Shown here: one piece after another, positions 35,562 through 46,949 of the stretch
How the letters are laid out: each line of letters opens with the position of its first letter
How positions within the stretch are numbered: position 1 is the first letter of the stretch
NCBI RefSeq assembly: GCF_002776525.5
Contig: NC_045436.1
Location: 164,004,756-164,068,755, forward strand
Reading direction: 5' to 3'
Source: Piliocolobus tephrosceles
Lineage: Eukaryota > Chordata > Mammalia > Primates > Cercopithecidae
Length of the DNA stretch: 64,000 nucleotides
Made by a program: the position numbers and the translations under genes
The notes under the pieces: model-generated
The model's input: only the letters and a program-made list of their open reading frames with translations
Told to the model about the DNA's origin: nothing
Databases searched by the model: none

Positions 35562-35850
35562 AGACCAGTCATGGTGATTCACACCTGTAATTCCAGCAAT
35601 TTGGGAGGTTGAGGTGGATGGATCACTTGAGGTCAGGAGTTCAAGACCAGCCTGGCCAACATGGTGAAATCTTGTCTGTACTAAAAATACAAAAATTAGC
35701 CGGGCATGGTGGCACACACCTGTAATTCTAGCTACTGGGGAGGCTGAGGCAGGAGAATTGCTTGAGGTAGAGGTTGCAAGGTTGCAGTGAGCCGAGATGG
35801 TGCTACTGCATTTCAGCCTGGGTGACAGAGTGAGACTCCATGTCAGAAAA
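35562..35850 (+). mobile_element. Alu, old, near full length
   Basis: Both Alu arms are present with many CpG losses; the tail is decayed to 'cagaaaagaat'. Flanks 'aaaactagttgtc' and 'ataactacttgtc' fit a diverged TSD. Confidence 0.94.
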
Positions 35851-36669
35851 GAATAACTACTTGTCTTCTTAAAGAAACCAGAACATGTCAAGGTGCACAG
35901 GTTTCATGATAATTCCTACTGAAGAACTGATACTATTTTATATTTGATGGGTATACAAATTTCCATTGATACATGGATAGATTTCTTTTCTTAAACACTC
36001 ATTTCAGACTTTGGTTTTTTTAAAGGTACAACAAAAACTGGAACTGCCCATGAATGTTGACCATCCTTACCTCAGTTTGCTTCTCAGGAATGGAAAATTT
36101 CTGCCCCTAAACACTTAAGGCAGTAGCTTTCCTTCTCTCTGTTGACTCTGAGCCAGGGGATTCTTTCCAAATTTTTCTCACATACTCTGAGTATGGGGAT
36201 ACAAATGTATGTCTGTAGCCCTGTACACTCTCAATGTGGGAAGTCCCAGCTGTTTCCTCTGCTGGCCTCGGCCATCTCCGAAATGCCCAGCTATGAAACC
36301 AAGTCCTTAAACTTCCTCCGACCTCCACCCTCACTCTTGATGCCAGGCTTCTGTTGTGCTTATTCTCTGTCTAGTGAGTTTTGCAAACCTCTATTATCCA
36401 TGACCACTTTCACATGTATTGACATTTACACACAGCATCTGTCCTATTACTTACTTAATAGTTTTCTTTAAATCAGTAAGTTTTGACTTCATTTATTATA
36501 TGAAGACAATTTTATGCCATTGGCACACACTTCAAAATCTATATCGTATGCCATTAGTATAAGGTAAATGTAAAAATTGACATCACAGAAGCAGAGTGTA
36601 GTGGAAATTCTCATGACTGACCATGTGTTGAGTTCAGGGTTAGTATTTTGGCAGAGCTCCATAACATCC
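35851..36669. other. 820 bp with no assigned feature
   Basis: This stretch has one 109-residue open frame (36142-36471, plus) outside recognised repeats. It has no domain, signal or codon bias that I can see and is not called a gene. Confidence 0.4.
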
Positions 36670-36900
36670 CCTTGCTGATTCCTTCAGCGAGAATTTGTTG
36701 TGGGCCTGCCACATTCCAGACTCTGGGAATGGGGGAAAGGATAAGACAGATGCGGTCTATGTGCTTGTGAAACTTACGGTCTATTGAGAGAGAGAAACAA
36801 GAGAGACAAATAAGCAACTAAGCAGGCCAACCCTTCCCGCCAAGAAAATCAGAAAGCAGTGTCTCAAAAAAATAGAGAAAGTGTAGGGATGAAGAGTGCC
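36670..36900 (-). mobile_element. L2 LINE fragment
   Basis: 'gcctgccacattccagactc', 'gaaacttacggtctattgag' and 'agacaaataagcaactaagc' follow antisense L2. Confidence 0.6.
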
Positions 36901-36909
36901 TATGAAGTA

Positions 36910-37219
36910 GTTTTTTTTTTGTTTTTTTTTTTTTGTTTTGTTTTGTTTTTTGAGACAGAGTCTCATTCTGTCACCAGGCTGGAGTACAGTGGTGCGATCT
37001 CGGGTCACTGCAACCTCCGTCTCCCGGGTCCCAAGTGATTCTCCTGCTGCAGTCTCCCAAGTAGCTGGGATTACAGGCATGCATCACCGTGCCTGGCTAA
37101 TTTTTGTACTTTTTAGTAAAGACGGGGTTTCACCATGTTGGCCAGGCCGGTCTCGAACCCCTGACCTCAGGTGATCCGCCCACCTCCGCCTCCCAAAGTG
37201 CTGGGATTACAGGCATGAG
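36910..37219 (-). mobile_element. Alu, missing its extreme 5' end
   Basis: Inverse Alu from a T-rich tail to 'gggattacaggcatgag'. The first roughly 17 bases of the Alu consensus are absent. Confidence 0.95.
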
Positions 37220-37527
37220 ATGTAGTTCTTATTATTGTTTGCTTTCTACAGCTGACGAATGGAAAGACAAAGTATGTTAAGGAACCTACTCAAAGCCATA
37301 AAAGTAGGAAAGAGCAGAGTCAACCGTCCTAGTTAGGATGAGTGTGGACACGGACATCCCACTCACCGGAGTGAGTCCCGTGGTTGTGTTCATCCCCTCT
37401 GCCCACATGAATTCTTGTTCTTGTTTTCTGCAGTGAACAGGAATTTCTAAAAGAAGCACCTTTCCCATTCTTTCTCCTTTTCTTCTTCAAACTCTCACTC
37501 GTCTGCTTTATTTTTCAGTTACTCAAA
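37220..37527. other. No feature recognised
   Basis: About 310 bp with nothing assigned. Confidence 0.4.
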
Positions 37528-37932
37528 TGCTATAGAATGACTGTCTCCTCCACCCTCTGCCGCGCAATTCCTGTGTTGATATCCTAACCTCTAATACCTC
37601 CCGATGGTATTAGGAGGTGGAGCCTTTGGGAGGTGACTCAGACATAAGGATGAAGCCCTCATGAATGAGATTAATGCGCGCGCGCGCACACACACACACA
37701 CATACACACACACATACACACACACACACAAAGCCAGAGCTCGCTTGCCCCATCCGCCGGTCTTACGAGTATACAGTGAGAAGTCAGCAGTCTGCAGTCC
37801 CAAAGACAGCCTTCACCAGAACCCAACCATGCTGGCAATTTGTCCTCGGACTTTCAGACTCCAGATCTGTGAGGAATACATTTCTGTTGTTAATAAATCA
37901 CCCAGCCTGTTATTGCACCTTAAACTAAGATA
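37528..37932 (+). mobile_element. MLT1-type MaLR LTR, solo, carrying a CG/CA microsatellite
   Basis: Sense MaLR wording: 'gatggtattaggaggtggag', 'agccctcatgaatgagatta', 'ccagatctgtgaggaatac', 'ttaataaatcacccagcct'. The usual 'gtgcccttata' stretch is replaced by the (CG)n(CA)n run. Confidence 0.85.
37676..37732. repeat. (CG)6(CA)n alternating purine-pyrimidine tract
   Basis: A GC run 'gcgcgcgcgcgcaca' is followed by about 40 bp of CA with two TA interruptions. Confidence 0.95.
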
Positions 37933-38316
37933 CCAAGAAAAATAGCAATCTTTGTAAAATGATGTATTCCAAGATAGAGCTTTTTTTGGTGGCGCACACA
38001 GGCAAATAAAGGAGCCACACATTTCAGTTGAGTGAATGCAACAGCTAAGCATTTTTAAAAGTTATAAATTATGAAGATTGTGATGCTACAGAATGATACC
38101 TTTTCAGCTTCTGTTGTCATTAACTTGGATTTATAATGGCTACTCTGAGTACTGTAAATGAGGATATCGTGCAAGTTGGTTATTCCACCCTTTAAAGATA
38201 TGGTTAGGGTTCTTTCTAAGATTATAATGCAATGATTAAACTGGATTATGCTGAAGCATCTTTCAGAACTGCAAAGGTACTTATCAGTAGAGGTAGAAGT
38301 TTTAAGTTTGAGGATA

Positions 38317-38330
38317 GCGCCCTCTTCTGG
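38317..38330 (-). promoter_or_regulatory. CTCF-like motif
   Basis: 'gcgccctcttctgg' fits the reverse core of the CTCF motif (SYGCCMYCTRSTGG) at 13 of 14 positions; the preceding 'ta' also matches. Binding is not shown by sequence alone. Confidence 0.45.
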
Positions 38331-39498
38331 TAATTAGAAGTTCTCTTTTTTTTCTTAATGTGTTTTCTATTTTATATTCAAATAGAATTATAATACAAAA
38401 CTTGTCCTGGGAATTAAATTTTTTAAAAATTTAAAGCTGAGGAGTGGAACATAAGTTGTCATAACGTGAGGTTTTGGAAAGGGATGTTCCACCTCTAAAG
38501 CTTCTGAAATTCCTCTCCTATTCTGGTGTGTGTGAAATTCGAGTGTACTCTGTAACCTACTCTAAACACAGGATACAACGAGTGTGTGTAGTTAAAGTGG
38601 TTGCTTAGATTTCCGGCGTTGATTAAATATGTTTTTAATCGTAAGTAATTTCGAAAATGTTTTAAGGATTGTACTCACTTATCAGGGAATGACTGTTCAA
38701 TGGCTGATGCTACTGAGCAGCACAGTGCTTAGTTTGGATAATTTTTATTTCTTCTTCCAGCCTCTCATTCTTTCTTCTCATGGCTTAAACTTAATACTCA
38801 TGCAAGCAGTATGTGATTTCTTACTAGCCTCCTCTCATTTGCCCATCCACATGATAGCTTTGCCTGGAGCTCTTTCCGTTAAATGACATGCTGAGGCAGA
38901 TTTTCATGGCAGTTTCATAACCAAAATAATATTTCCATGCTTTTCCTACTGTCAAATGTATATGGAGATGGAAAATGGGAAGACACCGAACTTCAGTTCT
39001 GGGTTCCTATTCAAATCAATTTCCTTTAAAACGAACGCAAACTGAATCTGATGTTCATTTACGTAAGTAATAGTTTTGAAGGCCCAGTTTGGGTGGGTTG
39101 CCTTAGACATCATATTTATTTAACTAGAAGGAATAACATAAGGTTCTGCCTCCTTTGATTTCTTTCTTGTAAGAGCAGGCACAAATATCTTGCCTTTTAT
39201 TGGCATAAAACAATGACCTACACAGACATTAAATCTTTTGTTTATGCTTTGTTTTAGGAAACGATATAAGCAACTTTCAATGTCTTGACGATGAGCTAAC
39301 CAGGAAAGACACGTCCTGTTCTTCACACAGATGTAGCAAAGACGTTACGTAGTCTTAAACCTCCGTCCCTTTGTGACCCAGTTGCTGTACCTAATAATAA
39401 TACAGAATTTCGATTTTTAAAAGAAGTACTTTTTGTGAAACCAACTGCTTGCTGAAAAGACGATGTTCCCTACCGGCCTTAGAATAACTGTGTAGGTA

Positions 39499-39512
39499 CC
39501 GCCATCTAGTGG
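39499..39512 (-). promoter_or_regulatory. CTCF-like motif, perfect core
   Basis: 'ccgccatctagtgg' fits the reverse CTCF core (SYGCCMYCTRSTGG) at all 14 positions. It lies outside recognised repeats and keeps its CpG. Confidence 0.55.
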
Positions 39513-39745
39513 TGTTTATGCGGGAGACGAAAGTAAAATAAGGCTTCCATTGTCCAACGTGAAGTAGCTCTCTTCCATTAGTGATAAATTATCAGCTGAG
39601 ATGAAATATTGCACCTGAAATTTACTTACATTTTAAATTAAACTTTAAAAGACACAATCATTCCCAAAATAAATGAAAATATATACAACTAAGATGGATT
39701 TATTACAATCCTCTGTGGGAGGTAGCATGAAACCCGGGGCGGGTA

Positions 39746-40270
39746 GAAGAAACCTTGAACTTTGGAATCTGTTAAGTGTGAGTTGTAATACCTGCGCTAG
39801 CTGTGTGGCTTGAGGCAAAACACATAGCCTCCCTGGAACCTCAGCTAGACTTATTTATTTATTTATTTATTGGACAGAGTCTCTGTTGCCCAGGCTGGAG
39901 TGCAGTGGCGCGATCTCAGCTCACTGCAGCCTCTGCCTCCCGGGTTCAAGCAATCTTTCTGCCTCAGCCTCCCAAGTAGCTGGGACTACAGGCACGCACC
40001 GCCACGCCTGGCTAATTTTTGTATTTTTAGTAGAGATGGGGTTTCACCATGTTAGCCAGGATGGTGTTGCTCTCCTGACCTTGTGATCTGCCTGCCTCAG
40101 CCTCCCAAAGTGGTGGGATTACAGGCATGAGCCACCACAACCAGCCAGCTAGACTATTTTTACAATGACAATGACATGAGCATATCTGCTTCAATGGGTT
40201 GTTGTGAATATGCCAGGGGCACATGTAGGTTCTGGAAGGGGCTCAAGGAATGGTAACTATTTTTATAGTT
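39746..40270 (+). mobile_element. MIR SINE split by an Alu
   Basis: Left part (39746-39842): 'gctagctgtgtggcttgagg'. Right part (40156-40270): 'gcttcaatgggttgttgtga' and 'aggggctcaaggaatggtaa'. Joined, they give MIR order, so the Alu at 39852 inserted into it. Confidence 0.75.
39852..40146 (-). mobile_element. Alu inserted in a MIR, 9-bp TSD
   Basis: Inverse Alu with (TTTA)n tail, ending 'gagccaccacaaccagcc'. TSD 'agctagact' at 39843-39851 and 40147-40155. Confidence 0.95.
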
Positions 40271-41049
40271 ATTCTGTATTAAAGAACTAAAACATCAGTG
40301 TTTGTTTATAGGGATTTTTCTCCACATCAACGGTAAATTTCTGGAGGGTGGAAGCTGCCTTAGCTCCCCTTTTGATCTGAGATGTCTGGTGACCTGCCTG
40401 AGGCAGAGTACATGCTTGTAGAATGCATGCATCTTGTTCCATCTTGCAAGCCAGGCTGTAGTTTTATGAGGTTAGAAGCTGGGGATGAGACTTCTTTGCA
40501 TTCCTCATAATTCAAGCATAGAACTTAAAATCATTGATTAGAACTTTTTTATGAATCTTTGACGAATATGCTGACACTTGTGCACCATCTGCTTTGTCGT
40601 TTAGCTATGTGTTAATGTATCTTTCAAGTAAAGAAGTCTTTAATCCCAGAGTTTTTTTTTTTTTTTTTCATTCTCCATTTCCCATAAAAATCTCAACTCC
40701 TTGTTTATATTGTCCATTGCTTAGTAATCTCTAATAGCATTGCTTTTGAGTTTATATGAAATTTCTCTGTGGAAAATAATATGGCTACTTCTTTACCTCC
40801 CGAATTTTGAAATGTCCAGTGTGGTGTACTTGCAAAAGAGTGAATGTCTTCTGGTTGAAATTTAATTGACAAGGCCTGCTGTTGGCTTCTGGATTTGACT
40901 TTAATTTTCTTTTGGGAAATGTATCAAGTGGCCTGCTTTCAAAGCCATCTTTTTTTTTTTTTTTCCTTTTTATTCATTTGCTCCTACCTGGAGCAAGAGA
41001 CAAATAATCTGAAGGAATTTTCGCATGGCACATTTGATTGGTATCTGCC
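40271..41049. other. No feature recognised
   Basis: About 780 bp with T tracts at about 40650 and 40949, nothing assigned. Confidence 0.4.
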
Positions 41050-41145
41050 TACCCCACTAGAATATCAGCTCTGGAAGAACCGACATACAATTATATGCCA
41101 GTGTGTAGCAGACAATCAGTGTCTAATGTGGAATGAATAAGCACA
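41050..41145 (+). mobile_element. L2 3' tail
   Basis: 'ccccactagaatatcagctc' to 'ctaatgtggaatgaataa' follows the L2 3' end. Confidence 0.55.
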
Positions 41146-41289
41146 TAGAGAAAAAAGGAAGAATTAATGACGGAGGCAAAAATGCAGATTTTTAAAAAAT
41201 TTAGTTTTTAAAATACAAGATCTGCCCAATGTGGTTTCAGCTGTATGTGAAATGTTATAATGGGAAGGCAAGCAAATTAGTGAGAAGAT

Positions 41290-41480
41290 CAGTGACTTTG
41301 GAGTCAAATAACCCTCGAAGCAAATCTTGGCTCTGCTATGAGCAAGGACTATGTGTAAATTAATTATTTAGAACCTCAGCTTCTTATATGTAAAATTGGG
41401 ATAATAATAACTTCTTCATGGGGTTGTTGTGAAAAACAAATGACAAAGCACATTTAGTATAATACCTGGAGTGTACTTAC
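41290..41480 (+). mobile_element. MIR SINE
   Basis: 'gactttggagtcaaataacc', 'cagcttcttatatgtaaaat', 'atggggttgttgtgaaaaac', 'taatacctggagtgta'. Confidence 0.9.
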
Positions 41481-41615
41481 TTTTCCCGTGTGGGCATAAA
41501 TGAGAAAGCATCTAACCCTAGTTGGAGAAACAAGGCTTCATTGAGGAGGAGGTGTTTCAGCTGGAGTTTGACAAACTGGAATGAATGCAGTAGATTATAG
41601 TCCAGTAAGAAGAAC

Positions 41616-41925
41616 TGACTGAAATGCTTGGGACCAAAAGTGTTTCAGATTTCAGATTTTTAAATCTGAGAATAATTGCATATACATAATGAGAATCGTG
41701 GGAATGGAATCGAAGCCTAAACACAGCATTTATTGATGTTTTATATGCACCATGTACACATAGCCTGAAGGTGAATTTAAACATTTTCAAATAATTTTGT
41801 ACGTGAAACAAAATATGTATTAGATACATATGCATAGAATTTTCCACTTGTGGTGTTGTATCAGGTGTTCAAAAAGGTTTAAATCTTGGATTTTAGATTT
41901 TCATGTTAGGGATGCTCAAACTGTC
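41616..41925. mobile_element. Tigger-group DNA element relic
   Basis: 'aaatgcttgggaccaaaagt', 'catatacataatgagaatcg', 'cacatagcctgaaggtgaat' and 'ttagggatgctcaaactgt' match a primate TcMar-type element whose ends read 'aaatgcttgggaccagaag' and 'gggatgctcaacctg'. Family not named. Confidence 0.7.
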
Positions 41926-42194
41926 TATACGCACATTTATCTCACTTTATCACTGGCTTATTTGGTTTACCTTCACCTGGCAGAAATGACTTCCAAGTTC
42001 TTAGGCTAGAGACATAACTTTTATTCTCTTGATTATATGAGGTACTTTCTGATAGAGGCTAAAAGAGTGACTATCTTGGTTTTAAATCACTCAATGTAGA
42101 CAAATAACATATAAGTAAGTAAACATACAGTCTGGGTACAACAGCTACACCAGTTGAACCAAACTCTCTGGGAGTATGTGCCAGTATGGCAATA
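41926..42194. other. No feature recognised
   Basis: About 270 bp between the DNA element and the L1, nothing assigned. Confidence 0.4.
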
Positions 42195-42386
42195 ATAAAA
42201 TGACTGATCAGATTATAACAGGTGTTGGCAAAAATGGAGAGAGATTAGAATCTTCCTACACTGCTCATGGGAATGTAAAATGCAGCCACTTTGGAGAGCA
42301 CTTGGACAATTAGCTCAAAAGGTTAAACACAGAGTTACTATATGACCCAGAGATTTCAATTCTAGGTATATATTTAAGAGAAGTGA

Positions 42387-42672
42387 GGCCGGGCATGGTG
42401 GCTCAGGCCTGTAATCCCAGCTCTTTGGGAGGCCGAGGCAGGCAGATCACGAGGTCAAGAGATCAAGACCATCCTGGCCAACATGGTGAAACCCCGTCTC
42501 TACTAAAAGTACAAAAATTAGCTGGGCGTGGTGGCACACGCCTGTAATCCCAGCTACTCGGGAAGCTGAGGCAGCGGAATCGCTTGAAACGGGGAGGTGA
42601 AAGTTGCAGTGAGCCAAGATCGCGCCACTACACTCCAGCCTGGCAACAGAGTGAGACTCCTCCTCAAATAAA
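42387..42672 (+). mobile_element. Alu (AluS-like) inserted in L1, 11-bp TSD
   Basis: It starts 'ggccgggcatggtggctcag'. TSD 'aagagaagtga' at 42376-42386 and 42673-42683. Confidence 0.96.
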
Positions 42673-43002
42673 AAGAGAAGTGAAAATATATGTCCACACC
42701 AAAACCTGTACATGAATGGTCATGGCAGCATTATTTGTAATAGTCAAAAAGTGAGAACAACTCGAATGTCTGTCAGCTGCCAAATGGATAAATAAAATGT
42801 GGCATATCCATACAATGAAATATTGTTTGAAACAAATAGAATGAAGTGCTGTTATGAAATGTGTGCTAAGTGAAAGAAACTAGACACAAAGGTGACATTT
42901 TGTATCATTCAGTATAGCCAGGCAAATTCATAGAAACAGAATAGGTTAGTGAATATTTAGGGCTGGAAAAAGGGAGGATTAGGGATAATAGCTCATGATT
43001 TT

Positions 43003-43287
43003 TATTTATTTTTATTTTTATTTTTTATTTTTTGAGATGAAATCTCACTCTTTCACCCAGGCTGGAGAGCAGTGGTGCGGTCTCGGCTCACTGCAACCCT
43101 GCAATCTCTGAGTAACTGGGATTACAGACACGCGCCACCACACCTGGCTAATTTTTTTTGCATTTTTAGTAGAGGCAGGGTTTCACCATGTTGACCAGGC
43201 TGGTCTCAAACTCCTGACCTCAAGTGATCAGCCTCCCTTGGCCTCCAAAGTGCTGGGATTACAGGCATGAACCACTGTGGCCAGCCA
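43003..43287 (-). mobile_element. Alu inserted in L1, with internal deletion
   Basis: Inverse Alu with an (TTTTA)n tail. About 40 bp is lost between 'ctgcaaccctgca' and 'atctctgagtaactggga'. Confidence 0.93.
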
Positions 43288-43442
43288 AGGTTTTTTTTTT
43301 TTTTGAAGTGATATAAATGTTCTAAAATTAATTGTGGTGATAGCTGCACAAACCTCTAAATGTACTAAAATGGATTGAATTGGATACTTTAAATGGGTGA
43401 ATTCTGTGGTATGTGAGTCATATCTCCATAAAGCTACTACAA

Positions 43443-43508
43443 AAATAATCTCTGGGGATGAGGTCTGAGTGATTCTGATAAATAGTGAGTGTTAAAAACC
43501 ACTATTCT
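43443..43508 (+). mobile_element. MER5-like hAT end fragment
   Basis: 'gtgattctgataaatagtga' and 'gttaaaaaccactatt' resemble the right end of MER5. Confidence 0.4.
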
Positions 43509-44296
43509 TAATGGACCAAAGTAACTACTCTTTACTGCTGTACATATAGTTTAAACCAGCTATTGCCTGCAAGAGATAGGTGAGAGTGGGGACAGTCAGT
43601 AATATATCTTCATAGTTCAAGGACAATTTAATTTCTGTTGTACATCAGTTAATTTAGCTTAAAAGACTGGATGCAAGAAATGACACTTGGTCATGAAGGT
43701 TTTGAAAATAATTAATGTCAACTCAACATTGAATCAAATATAGTGTAATCAAATTCACTCTGATAAAGAGTAGAAAGAAACTACATTTAGGACATGATCA
43801 TGATGAGATAAATGAGAATGCTGTGTGAAGGAGCCAGGAGGTGTACTCTTTGATGGTAAATTCTGCATTTTTATTTGACCTAGTTCGATTTTGATCAGAA
43901 TGTTCCAAATAAAAATATATCTTTGAGGATAAAATGTTTGGCTTCATGGTAACACCCTTGAGGTTTTTGACATCTACATATATTTATTTTTTCAGATAAA
44001 TATGGCATTATGACTAGTTTCAATAAAACATTCTTGTGCAAATGTTTCTGTCTCTGGCAGGTTGACATATTAGAATATGAATTCAAAGATTTCCATAAAA
44101 ATATTTTTATAACTCCTTGTTTTTATTAAAATATAATTTTTTTAAATCAAAAAAAATTTTTTCTAGTGTTAAGAATATTTTCTTTGGGCAAGAAAGTTTT
44201 TGCTTTGTCATTTGAGAGGTTTTTAAGTTGCTGTTCTGTATATAGTGACAGGGCACAGAATTTGTTGGAGTTGAGTATGTTTCTGTTTTCAATATG
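43509..44296. other. No feature recognised
   Basis: About 790 bp. A/T-rich complementary runs near 44125-44165 could fold into a hairpin. Confidence 0.4.
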
Positions 44297-44301
44297 TATA
44301 T

Positions 44302-44612
44302 TGATATGGTTTGGTTCTGTCCTCATCCAAATCTCATCTCAAATTGTAATCATGGGGACGGCTCCCCCATGCTGTTCTCATGATAGTGAGTGGGTTCTCA
44401 CGAGATCTGGTTGTTTGATAAGTATCTGGCACTTCGACCCCACCCCCGCACCGCCTCGTGAAGAAGATGCCTGCTTTTCCTTTGCCTTCTGCCATGATTG
44501 TAAGTTTCCTGAGGCCTCCCCAGCCATGTGGAACTGTGAGTCAATTAAACCTCTTTCCTTGACAAATTACTCAGTCTCAGGTAGTATAGCAGTGTGAAAA
44601 CAGAGTAATATA
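44302..44612 (+). mobile_element. THE1-type MaLR LTR, solo, internally shortened
   Basis: It starts 'tgatatggtttggttctgtc', contains 'ttctcacgagatctggttg' and 'gtgagtcaattaaacctctt', and ends 'aacagagtaatata'. It is about 40 bp shorter than a typical THE1 LTR. Flanks 'tatat' and 'tatgt' fit a 5-bp TSD with one change. Confidence 0.92.
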
Positions 44613-45289
44613 TATGTGTCTGATTAAGTAGATATTTCTACAAAGCTTATTATGAAAAATATTTTTGGCCAAATTATGGAATTATGCTGCTACTTTTTGA
44701 TATTTCGGTTTTGTACCTTATCTGTTGATATGTGCAAAACTGATGTGATCTGTTGAAGTTGTAAATTAATAGAAATAATAATGGAAGATAGGGATTAAGC
44801 TCTGTTTACCCCCTCCTCCGATATGTACATTTGTAATATTCTTGTCTTTCTATTATGTGATTGTTTTATGTAAATAAGTCTTTAATGTTTGTATTGTTAT
44901 GACTATAAACACTAACTTCAGAAGATTCATGTTATTGTGCTTACATTTCCTTTTTTGATGTCCTACCTTTTTTTTTTCTGGAAAAGACATCTGCTTTGGG
45001 TTTACTTTTGATTTAATGTACTTATTACTAATTTATCTGTAAACTCACTCCCACTTTTATAATAATTTTTCAATGTGATCAAGCACTTTGGATAATTTAT
45101 CAGTTTCATTTTGGAAATATTTCTTCTGTAGTTTCCTGCCTGCCCCAATCCACGTTATTCATATTTAGGCCTGTTAAAAACTTTTATTTTTTTAGTTTAT
45201 CTTTATCTCTCTCTGGTGCTTGATTTCCTGTTTCTAGGATCCTTGTCTGCCTCTTTTTAAAGGTAGTTTTAGTTTTGGCTTTGTTTAAC
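44613..45289. other. No feature recognised
   Basis: About 680 bp of T-rich sequence. It may include decayed L1 but is not assigned. Confidence 0.4.
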
Positions 45290-46275
45290 CACTTAATTTG
45301 AATACATTATAAATTAATAGAAACTTTCAAAGATAGCACTGAGAAAACTTGTGTACCTGTCACTTGGTTTCCTCCAATTATTACCTCTTATGTAACTAAA
45401 GTGCAAAATCAAAACCAGGAAACTGAAATTCCATAATGTATGTAAGTAGTTCTTTGTCATTTCATCACATTTGCAGATTTCTTTTACCGCATGATCAAAA
45501 TACCTAACTGTTCCCTTTCAACAAAAATCCCTTTATTCTACCCATTTATCATTACATCCGCCCCCTCTTCACCATCCCTCACTGTTGACAACTACTAATT
45601 TGTTGTCCGTATCTATAATTTTGTCATTTCAAGAATTTTACCTATATGGATCATATAATATTTGAGATTGGCTTTTTTCCGTAGGCATAATGACTCTGAG
45701 ATCCATCTAACTTGCTGTTTATAGTAGTAGTTGGTTCTTTTTTATTCCTGAATTGTATTTCATGGCAGGGATCTACTGCAATTTGTTTAACTATTCACTT
45801 ATTGGACATTTTGGCTGTTTCCAAGTTTTTTGGCTAGTACAAATAAAGTTAAGCAATTGTGTACAAGTTTGTTTGTTTGTTTGTATGAGACAGGATCTCT
45901 TCTGTCTCTCAGGCTTAAATGCAGTGGCACTAACACAGCTCATTGCAACCTCAACCTCCTGGACTCAAGTGATCCTTTTGCCTTAGCCTTCTGAGTAGCT
46001 GGGACCAAAGGTGCATGCCACCATGCCCGGCTAATTAAAAAAAATTTTTTTATAGAAATGGAGTCTTACCATGTAGCACAGGCTGGTTTCAAACTCCTGG
46101 GCTCAAGTGATCCTCCTGTCTCAGCCTCCCAAAGTGCTGGAATTACAGGCATGAATCACCACATCCAGCTGAGTACAGGTTTTGATGTAAAGATGAATTT
46201 TCATTTATTTGGCGTTAATACCTAGGTGTATGATTGCTGAGTCATATGGTAAGAAATTGTTTTGTATCTTATATT
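45290..46275 (-). mobile_element. Old L1 3' UTR (L1M/L1PB-like) split by an Alu
   Basis: Antisense wording of an old L1 3' UTR: 'ctcactgttgacaactacta', 'tatatggatcatataatatt', 'ctatggaca'-type region as 'cacttattggacattttggc', then after the Alu 'acctaggtgtatgattgctg'. Confidence 0.8.
45869..46170 (-). mobile_element. AluJ-like, inserted in old L1
   Basis: Inverse Alu with (TTTG)n tail and AluJ-like spelling ('gctcattgcaacctcaacct'). Flanks 'gtacaagttt' and 'gtacaggttt' fit a diverged TSD. Confidence 0.94.
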
Positions 46276-46428
46276 AAAATAGCCACTCCTGTTTCCTTTT
46301 GATCACTGTTTGTATGGCATATCTATTTCTTTCTTTTTTTTTTTTATTATTATACTTTAAGTTCTAGGGTACATGTGCATAACGTGCAGGTTTGTTACAT
46401 ATGTATACATGTGCCATGTTGGTGTGCT

Positions 46429-46464
46429 GCACCCATCAACTCGTCAGCACCCATCAATTCATCA
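46429..46464 (-). repeat. 18-bp tandem pair in the L1 3' UTR
   Basis: Units 'gcacccatcaactcgtca' and 'gcacccatcaattcatca' adjoin each other. In most L1PA copies I recall only one. Confidence 0.8.
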
Positions 46465-46549
46465 TTTATATCAGGTATAACTCCCAATGCAATCCCTCCC
46501 CCCTCCCCCCTCCCCATGATAGGCCCCAGTGTGTGATGTTCCCCTTCCC

Positions 46550-46949
46550 NNNNNNNNNNNNNNNNNNNNNNNNNNNNNNNNNNNNNNNNNNNNNNNNNNN
46601 NNNNNNNNNNNNNNNNNNNNNNNNNNNNNNNNNNNNNNNNNNNNNNNNNNNNNNNNNNNNNNNNNNNNNNNNNNNNNNNNNNNNNNNNNNNNNNNNNNNN
46701 NNNNNNNNNNNNNNNNNNNNNNNNNNNNNNNNNNNNNNNNNNNNNNNNNNNNNNNNNNNNNNNNNNNNNNNNNNNNNNNNNNNNNNNNNNNNNNNNNNNN
46801 NNNNNNNNNNNNNNNNNNNNNNNNNNNNNNNNNNNNNNNNNNNNNNNNNNNNNNNNNNNNNNNNNNNNNNNNNNNNNNNNNNNNNNNNNNNNNNNNNNNN
46901 NNNNNNNNNNNNNNNNNNNNNNNNNNNNNNNNNNNNNNNNNNNNNNNNN
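46550..46949. other. Assembly gap (400 N)
   Basis: Exactly 400 ambiguous bases interrupt the young L1. The flanks correspond to L1 positions roughly 1.5 kb apart (3' UTR on the left, end of the RT domain on the right), so the true missing length probably differs from 400. Long frames reported across the Ns are artefacts. Confidence 1.

Larger units (their letters stand above)
37933..39745. other. 1.8 kb without recognised repeats
   Basis: This is one of the longest repeat-poor stretches in the window and it holds two CTCF-like motifs (38317 and 39499). No gene is recognised; the 85-residue frame at 38629-38886 has no domain. Confidence 0.45.
42195..43450 (+). mobile_element. Old L1 3' end (L1MB-like) split by two Alus
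   Basis: Sense pieces: 42195-42386 ('actgctcatgggaatgtaaa'), 42684-43002 ('caaatggataaataaaatgt') and 43288-43450 ('gttctaaaattaattgtggt', 'tactttaaatgggtgaattc', 'atatctccataaagctacta'). Together they give the distal ORF2 and 3' UTR of an L1 with its tail. Confidence 0.85.

Noticed and set aside
36142..36471. 109-residue plus-strand frame outside recognised repeats
   Set aside because: Length is not unusual by chance in 64 kb, and I see no domain, splice-site pattern or overlapping conserved signal. Conservation across primates would be the deciding test.
44166..44597. 143-residue plus-strand frame
   Set aside because: Most of it is the THE1 LTR read through; not a gene.
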